From positions 16,522-71,852 of the forward strand of contig DHHB01000040.1 of assembly GCA_002403075.1 (NCBI GenBank): a stretch of DNA of 55,331 nucleotides. The letters run 5' to 3'. The notes under the pieces are model-generated. The model had not been told where the DNA came from and did no database searches. It was given only the letters and a program-made list of their open reading frames with translations. The DNA is from a bacterium UBP1_UBA4783 (GTDB taxonomy: Bacteria; Krumholzibacteriota; Krumholzibacteriia; Krumholzibacteriales; Krumholzibacteriaceae). Every line of letters begins with the position of its first letter. Position 1 is the stretch's first letter. Both the position numbers and the translations under genes were made by a program. Shown here in pieces: positions 43,487-53,162 of the stretch.

Positions 43487-45889
43487 ATGGCACGAATGGG
43501 CGCTCCTCTCACCGGCGTCGTCGCGATACGGGATCTCCCGGACGAACGGATCGCGGAGACCCTCGCGCGGCACGGATTCAACATCACGACGGCCGAGGCG
43601 CGTCGCGTCGCCGAGCTCCTCGGCCGCGATCCGACCGTCGTCGAGCTCACGATCTTCAACACGATGTGGAGCGAGCACTGCAGCTACAAGAGCAGCCGCC
43701 GCGTCCTCAAGGAGCATCTCCCCGTCGACGCCCCGAACGTCGTCCTCGGGCCCGGCGAGGACGCGGGGATCGTGCGCTTCGCTCCCGGGGGGGACGGCGA
43801 CTGGTGGTGTCTCGTCATCGGGCACGAGAGCCACAACCACCCCTCGCAGGTGCTTCCCGTCGAAGGGGCCTCGACCGGCATCGGCGGGATCGTGCGCGAC
43901 GTCTATTGCATGGGCGCCGACGTCGTCGGGGTTCTCGATCCGCTCCGGTTCGGGGATCCCTCCGGGCCGAAGGGGAGGCAGTCGATCGCGATCGCGCGCG
44001 GCGTCGTCGAGGGGATCGCGCAGTACGGCAACGCCCTCGGCGTCCCGAACCTCGGGGGCGACGTCGTCTTCGACCGCGGCTACGAGGACAACTGCCTCGT
44101 GAACGTCGTCGCGGCCGGGATCGTGCTCGAGTCGCGCATCGTCCGCAGCCGCGTTCCCGTCGAGGCGCGCCGCGAGCCGTACGTCATGATCCTCATCGGC
44201 AAGCCCACGGACGACTCCGGGTTCGGCGGCGCGGCGTTCGCCTCGGAGGATCTCGCCGGCGAGGAGAAGGCGAACAGGGGCGCCGTGCAGGTCCCCGATC
44301 CGTTCCTCAAGCGCGTGCTCGCCGAGGCGACGAAGAAGGTCATGGAGGCCGCGCGGGCGCGCGGCGTCGCGATCGGCTTCAAGGATCTCGGCGCCGGCGG
44401 CATCGCCTGCGCCACGTCCGAGATGGCGCACGCGGGCGGCTTCGGCGTGAAGCTCGATCTCGACGCCGTGAGAAAGGCGCTCGGTCATTTTCCGCCCGCC
44501 GTCGTCTCGTGCAGCGAGACGCAGGAGCGCTACGCCATGGCCGTGCCGCGGGAATTCGCCGCGGAGGTGCTCAGGATCTACAACGAGGATTTCGAGCTTC
44601 CGCGCATCTATCACGGCGCCGGCGCATCCGTGATCGGCGACATCACGCTCGAGCCGTACTACTCGATCGAGACGGCGGGAGGCCTCGTGTGCAGCGCGCC
44701 CGTCGAGGTGATCACCACGGGGATCGCCTACGACAGGAAGGGAGCGCCGCGGCGCCGGCGCTTCGAGGAGCCCGCGCTCGATCCGCGGCGCTCGCTGCGG
44801 GACGATTTCCTCGCGCTCCTCGCGTCGCCGAACGTCGCGTCGAAGAACCACGTCTTCCGCCGATACGATTCCGAAGTGCAGGGGCGGGCGGTGCTCAGGC
44901 CCGGCGAGGCCGACGCCGCCGTCATCGCGCCGCTGCCGGGGCGGAGCGTCGGCCTCGCCTTCGCCGTCGACGGCAATCCGTTCTACGGTCTCATCGATCC
45001 GTACGAGGGCGGCGCGCTCGCCGTCTGCGAGAGCGTCCGCAACGTCGCCTCCGTCGGCGCCGTGCCCGCGACGATCACCGATTGCCTCAACTACGGCAAC
45101 CCGGAAGTCGAGGAGGTCTTCTGGGAGTTCACCGAGGGGGTCCGCGGGATCGGCGACGCGTGCCGCGGCATCGGACATCTTTCGCACGAGGGCGCGCCCC
45201 TGCCGATCGTCTCGGGGAACGTGAGCTTCTACAACCAGAACGAGGCGGGAAAACCGATCCCTCCCTCGCCCGTCGTGTGCTGCGCGGGGATCGTCGAGGA
45301 CTACTCGCGCTGCCGGTCGATCCGGTTCAAGGACGAGGGGAGCGCGCTCTACCTCGTCGGCGAGATCCTCGACGAGCTCGGCGGGAGCGAATACTACCGC
45401 GCGATCTACGGCGCGCTCGGCGCGAACGTGCCGCGGTCCGATTTCGTGCGCGAACGCGGCCTCGTCCGCGCCGTCATCGAGATGCACCGGCTCGGGATCG
45501 TGCGCGCGTGCCACGACACGGGGCAGGGCGGGCTCCTCACCGCGCTCGCCGAGATGGCGATCGGCGGCCGCGGAGACGGCGAGCTCGGGTTCACGCTCGA
45601 CCTCGACGAGCTCGCGCCGCTCGGGCTGCCGCCCGAGAAGCTCCTCTTTTCGGAGACGGGCGCGTTTCTCGTGGAGACGGCGCCCGGCATCGAGCGCGAG
45701 ATGCTCGCCCTCTGCGCGAGGAACCGGGTCAAGCTCTGGCGGCTCGGCGAGGTGCGGCGGGCGAGCCGCCTCGAGGTGGTCTCGCGGGGCGCGAGCCTCG
45801 CGCGCTGGGATCTCGCCGAGCTTCGCGGCGCGTATCTCGACGCGTGCCGCCCCATATTCGGGGTCGAGAACACAGGGAAAGGAGCATAG
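43487..45889 (+). CDS. purL: Phosphoribosylformylglycinamidine synthase, large subunit
   Basis: Encodes 800 aa from the ATG at 43487; a frame extension back to a GTG at 43427 is basic and unlike the family. It uses ATP and ammonia from PurQ to make FGAM from FGAR. Motifs: WSEHCSYKSSR, GPGEDAGIVRF, GHESHNHPSQVLPVEGA and FKDLGAGGIACATSEMA. It has neither a fused PurS nor a glutaminase domain, so it is the small PurL type, though slightly long. purQ and purS-like genes follow directly, completing the three-part enzyme. Confidence 0.96.
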   Translation: MARMGAPLTGVVAIRDLPDERIAETLARHGFNITTAEARRVAELLGRDPTVVELTIFNTMWSEHCSYKSSRRVLKEHLPVDAPNVVLGPGEDAGIVRFAPGGDGDWWCLVIGHESHNHPSQVLPVEGASTGIGGIVRDVYCMGADVVGVLDPLRFGDPSGPKGRQSIAIARGVVEGIAQYGNALGVPNLGGDVVFDRGYEDNCLVNVVAAGIVLESRIVRSRVPVEARREPYVMILIGKPTDDSGFGGAAFASEDLAGEEKANRGAVQVPDPFLKRVLAEATKKVMEAARARGVAIGFKDLGAGGIACATSEMAHAGGFGVKLDLDAVRKALGHFPPAVVSCSETQERYAMAVPREFAAEVLRIYNEDFELPRIYHGAGASVIGDITLEPYYSIETAGGLVCSAPVEVITTGIAYDRKGAPRRRRFEEPALDPRRSLRDDFLALLASPNVASKNHVFRRYDSEVQGRAVLRPGEADAAVIAPLPGRSVGLAFAVDGNPFYGLIDPYEGGALAVCESVRNVASVGAVPATITDCLNYGNPEVEEVFWEFTEGVRGIGDACRGIGHLSHEGAPLPIVSGNVSFYNQNEAGKPIPPSPVVCCAGIVEDYSRCRSIRFKDEGSALYLVGEILDELGGSEYYRAIYGALGANVPRSDFVRERGLVRAVIEMHRLGIVRACHDTGQGGLLTALAEMAIGGRGDGELGFTLDLDELAPLGLPPEKLLFSETGAFLVETAPGIEREMLALCARNRVKLWRLGEVRRASRLEVVSRGASLARWDLAELRGAYLDACRPIFGVENTGKGA

Positions 45890-46723
45890 GTGGCGAACTC
45901 CTTCACGGGCGCTGTCGCGGTCGTTCAATTCCCCGGGGTGAACTGCGAATACGAGACCGCCGCCGCCGCGCGCGCGGTCGGCGTGAGCGCCGCGATCTTC
46001 CGGTGGAACGAGGATCCCGCCGCGCTCGACGGCTGTCTCGGGATCGTTCTCCCCGGCGGCTTCTCCTATCAGGACCGCATCCGCGCGGGCGTCGTCGCGG
46101 CAAAGGACCGCGTCATGGACGCGGTGAGCGCGCTCGCGCGCGCGGGCACGCCGGTGCTCGGGATCTGCAACGGCGCGCAGGTGCTCGTCGAGGCGGGCCT
46201 CATTCCGGGCATTCACTGGGAGAAGGTCGATCTCGCGCTCGCCCCGAACGTCATGGCCGACCGCGAGGGGTACTACTGCAATTGGATCTACCTGCGGCGC
46301 GAGCCGACGAACTGTCTCTGGACGAAGCTCTACGGCGACGGCGAGGTCGTTCCCGTTCCCGTCGCGCACGCGGAGGGACGCTTCACGACCGAGGACGCGG
46401 GCGTTCTCGAGGAGATGAAACGCGGGGGGCAGGTGGCGCTGCGGTACTGCGACGCCTCGGGGGCCGTCGTCCCGTCGTTCCCCGTGAATCCGAACGGCTC
46501 CGTCGAGAACATCGCGGGGGTCTGCAACCGCGAGGGGAACGTGCTCGCCCTCATGCCGCACCCGGAGCGGGCGGCGTGGCTGCGGCAGGTGCCCGAGGAT
46601 CTCGGCGACCGCTGGGCGAGGCGCCGGCGCGCCGCTGCGGGAGATCAGGCGGCGCTCGAGGGCGAAGGCCCCGGCCGCCGGTTCTTCGCGGCGCTCGGCG
46701 GCGCGAAGGGAGGCTCGCGATGA
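45890..46723 (+). CDS. purQ: Phosphoribosylformylglycinamidine synthase, glutaminase subunit
   Basis: Encodes 277 aa, a class I glutamine amidotransferase that supplies ammonia to PurL. The nucleophile is in LGICNGAQVL; the catalytic His and Glu are probably in LALMPHPERA. The GTG start follows GGAAAGGAG by five bases and comes directly after the purL stop. It is longer than B. subtilis PurQ (about 227 aa), with extra residues at the C-terminus after the active-site His. The stop overlaps the purS-like ATG. Confidence 0.94.
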   Translation: MANSFTGAVAVVQFPGVNCEYETAAAARAVGVSAAIFRWNEDPAALDGCLGIVLPGGFSYQDRIRAGVVAAKDRVMDAVSALARAGTPVLGICNGAQVLVEAGLIPGIHWEKVDLALAPNVMADREGYYCNWIYLRREPTNCLWTKLYGDGEVVPVPVAHAEGRFTTEDAGVLEEMKRGGQVALRYCDASGAVVPSFPVNPNGSVENIAGVCNREGNVLALMPHPERAAWLRQVPEDLGDRWARRRRAAAGDQAALEGEGPGRRFFAALGGAKGGSR

Positions 46724-47301
46724 AGCTCGCCGTGGAGCTCTGGGTCAGGCTCAAGGTCATCGATCTCGTGGCGCAGACCGCGCGCATCACGCTCGTCGAC
46801 AAGCTGGATTTCGGCGAACGGCTGCGCGGCCTGACGCGCTATTCGTACTGGGCGATGGACGCCGAGGGAGAGACGGCGCCCGGGATTCTCGAGGAGATCG
46901 ACCGCGCGATCCGTCTCGACGGCGCCTTCACGAATCAGAACAAGCACCTCTACCGGCTCTCGGGCGGCGGCGAACCGCCGAGGGGCGACCTCGCGCTCGA
47001 GAAGGACTACCCCGCGGGCGGCGCGCCGGACGAGACGGCATTCGCCGTCGATTGCCTCGTTCGCGAGCTGCGCCCGGACCGCGAGGCCGGGTTCGCGTCG
47101 CGTCTCGGCGGACGGCTTCGCGGCGTGAAGGTCTCGCGCATGAAATGCGGCGAAATCTGGCGCATCACGGTCGGAGCGCCCTCGGAGAGCGCCGCGATCG
47201 CGGAGGCGGAGCGGATGCTCGTGAGCCGCTCGCGGCGCGAAGGGCTGCTCCTCAATCCGCACTACCAGCGGCACGAGATCCTCGGGACGAAACGGCTGTG
47301 A
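46720..47301 (+). CDS. purS: Tandem (double-domain) PurS-like protein
   Basis: Encodes 193 aa, about twice the usual PurS of about 80 aa. Residues 1-82 (KLAVELWVRLKVIDLVAQTA, FGERLRGLTRYSYWAM, ending NQNKHLYRL) and residues of about 105-193 (FAVDCLVREL, GRLRGVKVSRMKCGEIWRIT, ending LLNPHYQRHEIL) each follow the PurS beta-alpha-beta order. PurS dimers hold PurL and PurQ together, so one chain may replace a dimer, much as the N-terminal domain of long PurL proteins does. It overlaps purQ by four bases (ATGA). The assignment rests on pattern and position. Confidence 0.75.
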   Translation: MKLAVELWVRLKVIDLVAQTARITLVDKLDFGERLRGLTRYSYWAMDAEGETAPGILEEIDRAIRLDGAFTNQNKHLYRLSGGGEPPRGDLALEKDYPAGGAPDETAFAVDCLVRELRPDREAGFASRLGGRLRGVKVSRMKCGEIWRITVGAPSESAAIAEAERMLVSRSRREGLLLNPHYQRHEILGTKRL

Positions 47302-47368
47302 CGGGCGGACGCCGCGGCGGGGGCATCCCGCCGGCGCGGACCGCGGCGGCGGAAAGGACGACAGCTCG

Positions 47369-48787
47369 GTGAAGCTCAAGGAAGAATGCGCGGTATTCGG
47401 ATGCCAAGGGGCCGACGACGCCGCCGGGATCGCGTATCTCGGTCTCTACGCGCTGCAGCACCGGGGGCAGGAGAGCTCGGGCATCGTCACCTCCGACGGC
47501 TCCCGCGTGTACGAGCACCGCGATCTCGGACTCGTCTCGAAGGTCTACGACCGGGAGACGCTCGACCGGCTGCGGGGGCGCATGTGCATCGGGCATAACC
47601 GCTACTCGACGACGGGCCTCACGAGCACGGCGAACATCCAGCCGATGCTCGTCGACTGCAAGATCGGCAAGATCGCCGTCGCGCACAACGGCAACCTCGT
47701 GAACGCGGTCGACCTCCGGCGGGCGATGGAGCTCGACGGGTCGATCTTCCGCAGCACCACCGACAGCGAGGTCCTCCTCCACCTCATCGCCCGCAGCCGC
47801 GCCGGCACGCTCGAGGAGATGATCATGGAGGCGCTTTCGAAGGCGCGAGGCGCCTTCTCCCTCGTGTTTCTCACGAAGGACCGGGTGATCGCGGCGCGCG
47901 ATCCGCACGGCTTCCGGCCGCTCTGCCTCGGCCGCCTCGGCGAGGCGCACGTCGTCGCCTCCGAGAGCTGCGCCTTCGACATCATCGGCGCGACGTACCA
48001 GCGCGAGGTCGCGCCGGGAGAGCTCTGCGTCCTCGGGGAGGGCGGCCCGCGGTACCTGCGCTGGAGCGAGCCCGCCGCGAAGCAGAACCGGTGCATCTTC
48101 GAGTTCATCTATTTTTCGCGACCCGACAGCCGCGTCTTCGGGGAGAACGTCGACAAGGTCCGCCGCAAGCTCGGGCGCCGTCTCGCCGTCGAGTCGGCGG
48201 TGGACGCGGACATCGTGATCGCCGTGCCCGATTCGAGCAACACGATCGCGCTGGGCTACGCGGAGGAATCGAAGCTGCCGTTCGAGCTCGGTCTCATCCG
48301 CAACCATTACGTCGGGCGCACCTTCATCCAGCCGCGGCAGGCGATGCGGGACTGGGACGTGCGCATCAAGTTCAATCCGGTCCGGGGCGTGCTGAAGGGC
48401 AAGCGGGTCGTCGTCGTGGACGACTCGATCGTCCGCGGCTCGACGATGCGCAAGCTCGTCTCCATCATCCGTCAGGGCGGCGCGGCGGAGATCCACCTGC
48501 GCATCGGCTCGCCGCCCATCACGCACTCGTGCTTCTACGGCATCGACACGCCGACGCGCGGCGAGCTCATCGCCTCGAGCCACTCGGTCGAGGCGATCCG
48601 CGAGTACCTCGGCGTCGAGAGCCTCCACTATCTCTCCACCGAGGGGCTGCTCTCCTGCGTCGAGGAGCCGGACAACTACTGCGTCGCCTGCTTCACCGGC
48701 GCGTACCCCGTCGATCCCTCGGACGGCACGAACAAGACGGTGTTCGAGAGCCGGACCGGGTGCGGAGACGGGTTCGAAAACGAATAA
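47369..48787 (+). CDS. purF: Amidophosphoribosyltransferase
   Basis: Encodes 472 aa from a GTG. It catalyses the first step of purine synthesis: PRPP plus glutamine to phosphoribosylamine. The N-terminus (KLKEECAVFGC) shows a short propeptide before the nucleophile Cys7, as in B. subtilis PurF. Other motifs are CIGHNRYSTTG, the PRPP loop VVVVDDSIVRGST and NYCVACFTGAYPV with Cys residues of the iron-sulfur type enzyme. AAAGGA lies about ten bases before the start. It closes the purine run, and the radical-SAM gene follows 22 bp later. Confidence 0.95.
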   Translation: MKLKEECAVFGCQGADDAAGIAYLGLYALQHRGQESSGIVTSDGSRVYEHRDLGLVSKVYDRETLDRLRGRMCIGHNRYSTTGLTSTANIQPMLVDCKIGKIAVAHNGNLVNAVDLRRAMELDGSIFRSTTDSEVLLHLIARSRAGTLEEMIMEALSKARGAFSLVFLTKDRVIAARDPHGFRPLCLGRLGEAHVVASESCAFDIIGATYQREVAPGELCVLGEGGPRYLRWSEPAAKQNRCIFEFIYFSRPDSRVFGENVDKVRRKLGRRLAVESAVDADIVIAVPDSSNTIALGYAEESKLPFELGLIRNHYVGRTFIQPRQAMRDWDVRIKFNPVRGVLKGKRVVVVDDSIVRGSTMRKLVSIIRQGGAAEIHLRIGSPPITHSCFYGIDTPTRGELIASSHSVEAIREYLGVESLHYLSTEGLLSCVEEPDNYCVACFTGAYPVDPSDGTNKTVFESRTGCGDGFENE

Positions 48788-48809
48788 GAGGGAGATCCCG
48801 GGGTCGGGG

Positions 48810-51494
48810 ATGGCGAACGAGGGACACAGCACCGGACACCTCGGCGAATCGTTCGCGATGCGCGCGCTGCATCCGCTCGTCGAGCGCCCGTCGCGGTACG
48901 CGGACTGCGAGCTCAACCTCGAGGGGGCGGGATACGGCGAGGGGCGCTTCAACGTGCTCCTCGTGTTTCCGGACTCCTACGAGATCGGCGCCTCCCACCA
49001 AGGGATACGTCTCCTCTACCACAAGCTCGCCGCGACGCCGGGGATCGGCGTCGAGTTCGCCTTCGCGCCGTGGCCCGACGCCGAGCGGCTCATGCGGGCG
49101 ACGGGCGAGCCGCTCCGGTCGCTCGCGACGATGACGCCCGCGCGGCGGTTCGATCTCATCGGCTTCTCCGTCATGTACGAGCTCCATTACACGAACATCC
49201 TCGCGATGCTCGATCTCGCCGGCCTCTCGCTCGAAGCCGGCGGCCGCCGCGAGGAGGATCCGCTCGTCGCCGCCGGAGGGCCCTGCTGCACGAACCCGCT
49301 TCCGTTCCTTCCCGCCGTCGACGCGGTGTTTCTCGGGGACGCGGAGGATTCGCTCCGCGAGGCCGTCGAGGCGCTCGCGAGGCTCGCCGCCGCCGGCGCC
49401 GGCAGGCGCGCGAAGATCGAGGCGCTCGCGGGGATCGAGGGGGTGTACGTCGACGGCGCGTCGGCCTCGGCGAAGGCGCGCGTCCACCGGTTCGCTTCAG
49501 GCGACCTCCCGCGGCGTCCCGTCGTTCCGGTTTCCGAGATCGTGCACCAGCGGCTCTCGATCGAGATCATGCGCGGCTGCTCGCGCGGCTGCCGGTTCTG
49601 CCACGCGGGGATGTTCTACCGTCCGTGCCGCGAGCGGTCGGTCGACGAGATCGCCGACGCCGTGCGCGACGGTCTCGACGCGACCGGGTGGGACGAGGTG
49701 TCGCTCCTCTCGCTCTCGACGTCCGATTATTCGCGGCTCGGGGAGCTGCTCTCGCGTCTCGCGCCGGAGCTCGAGCGGCGGAGGGTTTCGCTCTCCCTGC
49801 CGAGCCTGCGCCCCGAGACGATCACGAACGAGATCGTCTCGGCCTCGGGAGCGGTGACGAGGTCCGGATTCACCATCGCGCCCGAGGCGGGAACCGAACG
49901 GCTTCGCCGCGTCGTCCGGAAGGATTTCACCGACGAGGAGATACTCGACGGGGCGCGGAAGATCCTCGGCGCGGGTTGGCAGAGCCTCAAGCTCTACTTC
50001 ATGATCGGGCTCCCGACGGAAACGGACGAGGATCTCGACGGCATCGCCGGTCTCGTTGAGCGGATACTGGAGCTGCCGCGAAGCCGCGGCCGCTTCAACC
50101 TGAACGTGTCGATCTCTCCCTTCGTGCCGAAGCCGCATACGCCCTTCCAGTGGGAGCGCCAGTGCGGGATCGAGGAACTGCGCGCGAAGCAGCGGTATCT
50201 CGCCGGGCGCGTGCGGAGCAGGTTCGTGAGCCTCTCGCAGCGCGCTCCCGAGGTGAGCGCGCTCGAGGGGGCGCTCGCGCGAGGCGACCGCAGGGTCTGG
50301 GCGGCGCTCCGCCGCGCGTTCGAGCTCGGCTGCCGGTTCGACGGGTGGGTCGACCGGCTGCGGTTCGACCTCTGGGAGCGCGCGCTCCGCGAGACGGGGC
50401 TCTCGCTCGAGGAGCTCAACGCGGCCCGTCCGGCGGAAGGGCCGCTGCCGTGGGATTTCCTCTCGCTCCACGCGACGAAGCCGCATCTCGTGAGAGAGCG
50501 CGATCTCGCGCTCGCCGCGGGTTTTCCGGCGGGCGCGGACGGCGCGGGCGCGTCCGGCGCGGAGAGCGAAGTCCCCGCCGCGTCGGGCGGCGACGGCGCT
50601 TCCGGTCCTCCGCCTCCGCGGGCGAATGGAGCGGGGGAGCGGTTCGAGATCCGGATGCCCGTTCCCGCGCCCCCGGCGGGGCCGCGCTTCCGGTATCGCT
50701 TTCTGTACGAGAAGACAGGGCGCGTGCGGTTCCTCTCGCACATCGAGACGCTCAACGTGCTCCAGCGGGCGCTGCGGCGCTCGGGGCTTCCGCTCGCGTT
50801 CACGGAGGGGTTTCATCCCCATCCGAGAATTTCGGCCGGGCCGTCGCTCGCCGTCGGCATGGAGGGGCTCGGGGAGTTTCTCGACGTCGAGCTCGCGAGC
50901 CCCTCGCGCTGTGAAAGCGAGGCGATCGAAAAGGGGCTCCCCGCCGGCATGCGAATCGTCGCGTGCGCCGGCCCGTTCACGAGGGGGGCGGGCAAGCTCC
51001 CGGCGGCGGCGAGGTTTCGATTTCTCGTCGCTTTCGACTCCCTCGGGAGGCTTCTCGCGGACGCCGCGGGACCGCCCCCGGCGACCCCTTCATCGGACGA
51101 AATGGAAACGCTGTACGGCGATAAGCTCATGTGGTATCGTCTCGCCGGCGAGCTCGCCGCCGCGGACGTCCCGGGGCTCTTCGAGAGCGGGGCGCCGGTC
51201 GACCTCGCGCGCGCCTTCGAGACCGTGTGGGGGCGCATGTTCGAGGAGGAGGCGGCGTTCCGGACGGAAAAGGGGACGGAGCGCCGGTGCCGCGGTTGCT
51301 CGGTGCGGGCCGCCGGCCCGGGCGAGCTCGAGCTCGTGCTCCCGGGCGGGGACGGCGGCGTCCGCCCGCAGGATCTGCTCATGGTGCTGTTGCCGAAGAA
51401 TCTCGCGTTGCTCGCGCTGATTCGCAGGCTGGAGATACAATACCGATCGGATACGGGCTGGATGGGCCCGCTGGAGTTGGTTGGAAACGCATGA
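48810..51494 (+). CDS. B12-binding-type radical SAM protein (TIGR03960-like) fused to TIGR03936-like domain
   Basis: Encodes 894 aa. The N-terminal B12-binding-like region (NVLLVFPDSYEIGASHQGIR) is followed by a radical-SAM core whose cluster motif is CSRGCRFCHAGMFYRPC. The long form continues through a Gly/Ala/Pro-rich linker (about 580-615) into a domain starting RYRFLYEKTGRVRFLSHIET, typical of TIGR03936/DUF2344. In many bacteria these are found next to rng, as here: the stop overlaps the RNase E/G ATG. The reaction is unknown; a role in RNA or ribosome maturation is often suggested but not shown by this sequence. Confidence 0.93.
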   Translation: MANEGHSTGHLGESFAMRALHPLVERPSRYADCELNLEGAGYGEGRFNVLLVFPDSYEIGASHQGIRLLYHKLAATPGIGVEFAFAPWPDAERLMRATGEPLRSLATMTPARRFDLIGFSVMYELHYTNILAMLDLAGLSLEAGGRREEDPLVAAGGPCCTNPLPFLPAVDAVFLGDAEDSLREAVEALARLAAAGAGRRAKIEALAGIEGVYVDGASASAKARVHRFASGDLPRRPVVPVSEIVHQRLSIEIMRGCSRGCRFCHAGMFYRPCRERSVDEIADAVRDGLDATGWDEVSLLSLSTSDYSRLGELLSRLAPELERRRVSLSLPSLRPETITNEIVSASGAVTRSGFTIAPEAGTERLRRVVRKDFTDEEILDGARKILGAGWQSLKLYFMIGLPTETDEDLDGIAGLVERILELPRSRGRFNLNVSISPFVPKPHTPFQWERQCGIEELRAKQRYLAGRVRSRFVSLSQRAPEVSALEGALARGDRRVWAALRRAFELGCRFDGWVDRLRFDLWERALRETGLSLEELNAARPAEGPLPWDFLSLHATKPHLVRERDLALAAGFPAGADGAGASGAESEVPAASGGDGASGPPPPRANGAGERFEIRMPVPAPPAGPRFRYRFLYEKTGRVRFLSHIETLNVLQRALRRSGLPLAFTEGFHPHPRISAGPSLAVGMEGLGEFLDVELASPSRCESEAIEKGLPAGMRIVACAGPFTRGAGKLPAAARFRFLVAFDSLGRLLADAAGPPPATPSSDEMETLYGDKLMWYRLAGELAAADVPGLFESGAPVDLARAFETVWGRMFEEEAAFRTEKGTERRCRGCSVRAAGPGELELVLPGGDGGVRPQDLLMVLLPKNLALLALIRRLEIQYRSDTGWMGPLELVGNA

Positions 51495-53092
51495 GACCGA
51501 GAACGAGACGCCATAGGAGGCCGCGGGAAGCGGCCGATTCGTCATCCGCCGGCAAGGAAGCCCGGCGCGCAGCGAAAACCCAGATCCTCATCAATTTCAC
51601 CCCCCGCGAGGTCAGGATCGCGATCATGGAGGACCGCGAGCTCGTCGAGTTCCTCATCGAGCGCGAGGACAGCAGGCGGACGGTGGGGGACGTGTACCTC
51701 GGCCGCGTCACGGCGGTCATCCCCGGCATCCAGGCCGCCTTCGTCGATATCGGCCAGGAGAAGGCGGCGTTCCTCCACGTGAGCGACGTCGCGACGGGGG
51801 CGATCGATCCCGAGCTCATCGACGAGGACGACCGCGACACGCAGAAGAGAGGCGAGCTCCCGCCGATCGAGAATCTCCTCAAGAAGGGACAGGACATCCT
51901 CGTTCAGGTCCGCAAGGAGGCGATCGGCACGAAGGGGCCGCGCATCTCGAGCGAGATCTCGCTCCCCGGCCGGTACGCCGTCCTCATGCCCGGTCTCGAT
52001 CACATCGGCGTGAGCAAGCGCATCGACGACCGGCGCGAGCGGTCGCGCCTGAAGCAGATCGTGAAGAAGTACCGCCCCGAGGGGGCGGCCATCATCGTCC
52101 GCACGGCGGGGGAGGGCGTGAGCGAGGAGCAGCTGCGGGACGACATCAAGTACCTCGAAAAGCTCGCGGCCGAGCTCAAGGAAAAGAGGGAGCGCGCCTC
52201 GCCGCCCGCTATCATCCACGAGGACGTCGATCTCACGATATTCGCGCTTCGCGACATCCTCACCGAAGAGGTCGAATCGATCATCGTCGACAACCGCGTG
52301 GAGTTCGAGCGCCTGCGCGAGTACCTGCGGACCTTCGCCCCCGACGTGGCGAACCGCATGCGGCTCTACGAGGAGAAGACGCCGATATTCGATTTCTACG
52401 ACATCGAGAGCGACATCGAGAAGATCCTCGAGAGCAAGATCTGGCTCAAGAAGGGCGGCTACATCGTGATCGAGCACACCGAGGCGCTCGTCACGATCGA
52501 CGTCAACACCGGCCGCTTCGTCGGCAAGCGCGATCAGGAGGAGACGATCCTCGAGACGAACCTCCTCGCCGCCAAAGAAATCGCGCGGCAGCTCCGGCTG
52601 CGGGACATCGGCGGCATCATCGTCGTCGATTTCATCGACATGGAGACGGAGGAGAACCGCCGCAAGGTCTACAACGAGTTCCGCAACCTGTTGCGCAAGG
52701 ACCGCTCCCGCGTGCGCGTCTATCCGATGAGCGATCTCGGCATCATCGAGGTGAGCCGCAAACGCGTGCGGCCGAGCCTGCTCCACTACTTCAGCGAGGA
52801 ATGCCCCTACTGTTCGGGGAGGGGCAAGGTGCTGAGCCTCGAGTCGATGGCGATGAAGATCGAGCAGTGGATCCGCCGCATCGGCGCCAGGAAGAAAGAA
52901 CGCGGGATACTCTTCAAGCTCAACCCCGTCATCGGGCTCTACCTGCGCGAGGAGCGCGCCGACAACCTCACCGAGCTCGCCGACACCTACCGCCTGCGCA
53001 TCGAGATCGTCGACGATCCGCGCCTGCAGCGCGAGGAGTACGAGATCTACTCCCTCGAGGGAGACCGGAACCTCAAGGCGCAGTTCGAGTAG
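51491..53092 (+). CDS. rng: Ribonuclease E/G family protein
   Basis: Encodes 533 aa. The S1 domain region is VGDVYLGRVTAVIPGIQAAF. The catalytic DNase-I-like region carries the metal-binding Asp residues (ALVTIDVNTGRFVG and GGIIVVDFIDM). The zinc-link-like CPYCSGRG joins subunits. It should process rRNA and decay mRNA with 5'-monophosphate preference. The first 30 residues are very basic. It lacks the long C-terminal scaffold of E. coli RNase E, so RNase G is the better label. The ATG overlaps the radical-SAM stop (ATGA). Confidence 0.94.
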   Translation: MRPRTRRHRRPREAADSSSAGKEARRAAKTQILINFTPREVRIAIMEDRELVEFLIEREDSRRTVGDVYLGRVTAVIPGIQAAFVDIGQEKAAFLHVSDVATGAIDPELIDEDDRDTQKRGELPPIENLLKKGQDILVQVRKEAIGTKGPRISSEISLPGRYAVLMPGLDHIGVSKRIDDRRERSRLKQIVKKYRPEGAAIIVRTAGEGVSEEQLRDDIKYLEKLAAELKEKRERASPPAIIHEDVDLTIFALRDILTEEVESIIVDNRVEFERLREYLRTFAPDVANRMRLYEEKTPIFDFYDIESDIEKILESKIWLKKGGYIVIEHTEALVTIDVNTGRFVGKRDQEETILETNLLAAKEIARQLRLRDIGGIIVVDFIDMETEENRRKVYNEFRNLLRKDRSRVRVYPMSDLGIIEVSRKRVRPSLLHYFSEECPYCSGRGKVLSLESMAMKIEQWIRRIGARKKERGILFKLNPVIGLYLREERADNLTELADTYRLRIEIVDDPRLQREEYEIYSLEGDRNLKAQFE

Positions 53093-53162
53093 GCGTCCGG
53101 CCGGGCGGCCGGCCAGGCCGGCGCCCGGTAACGGGATTCGCCGGAGAACCGGTGAACGGCTC

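Noticed and set aside
42392..46561. Open frame of 1,389 codons on the minus strand opposite purB, purL and purQ
   Set aside because: An antisense shadow produced by high GC and codon bias; its product has no domain pattern, while the plus strand carries complete enzymes.
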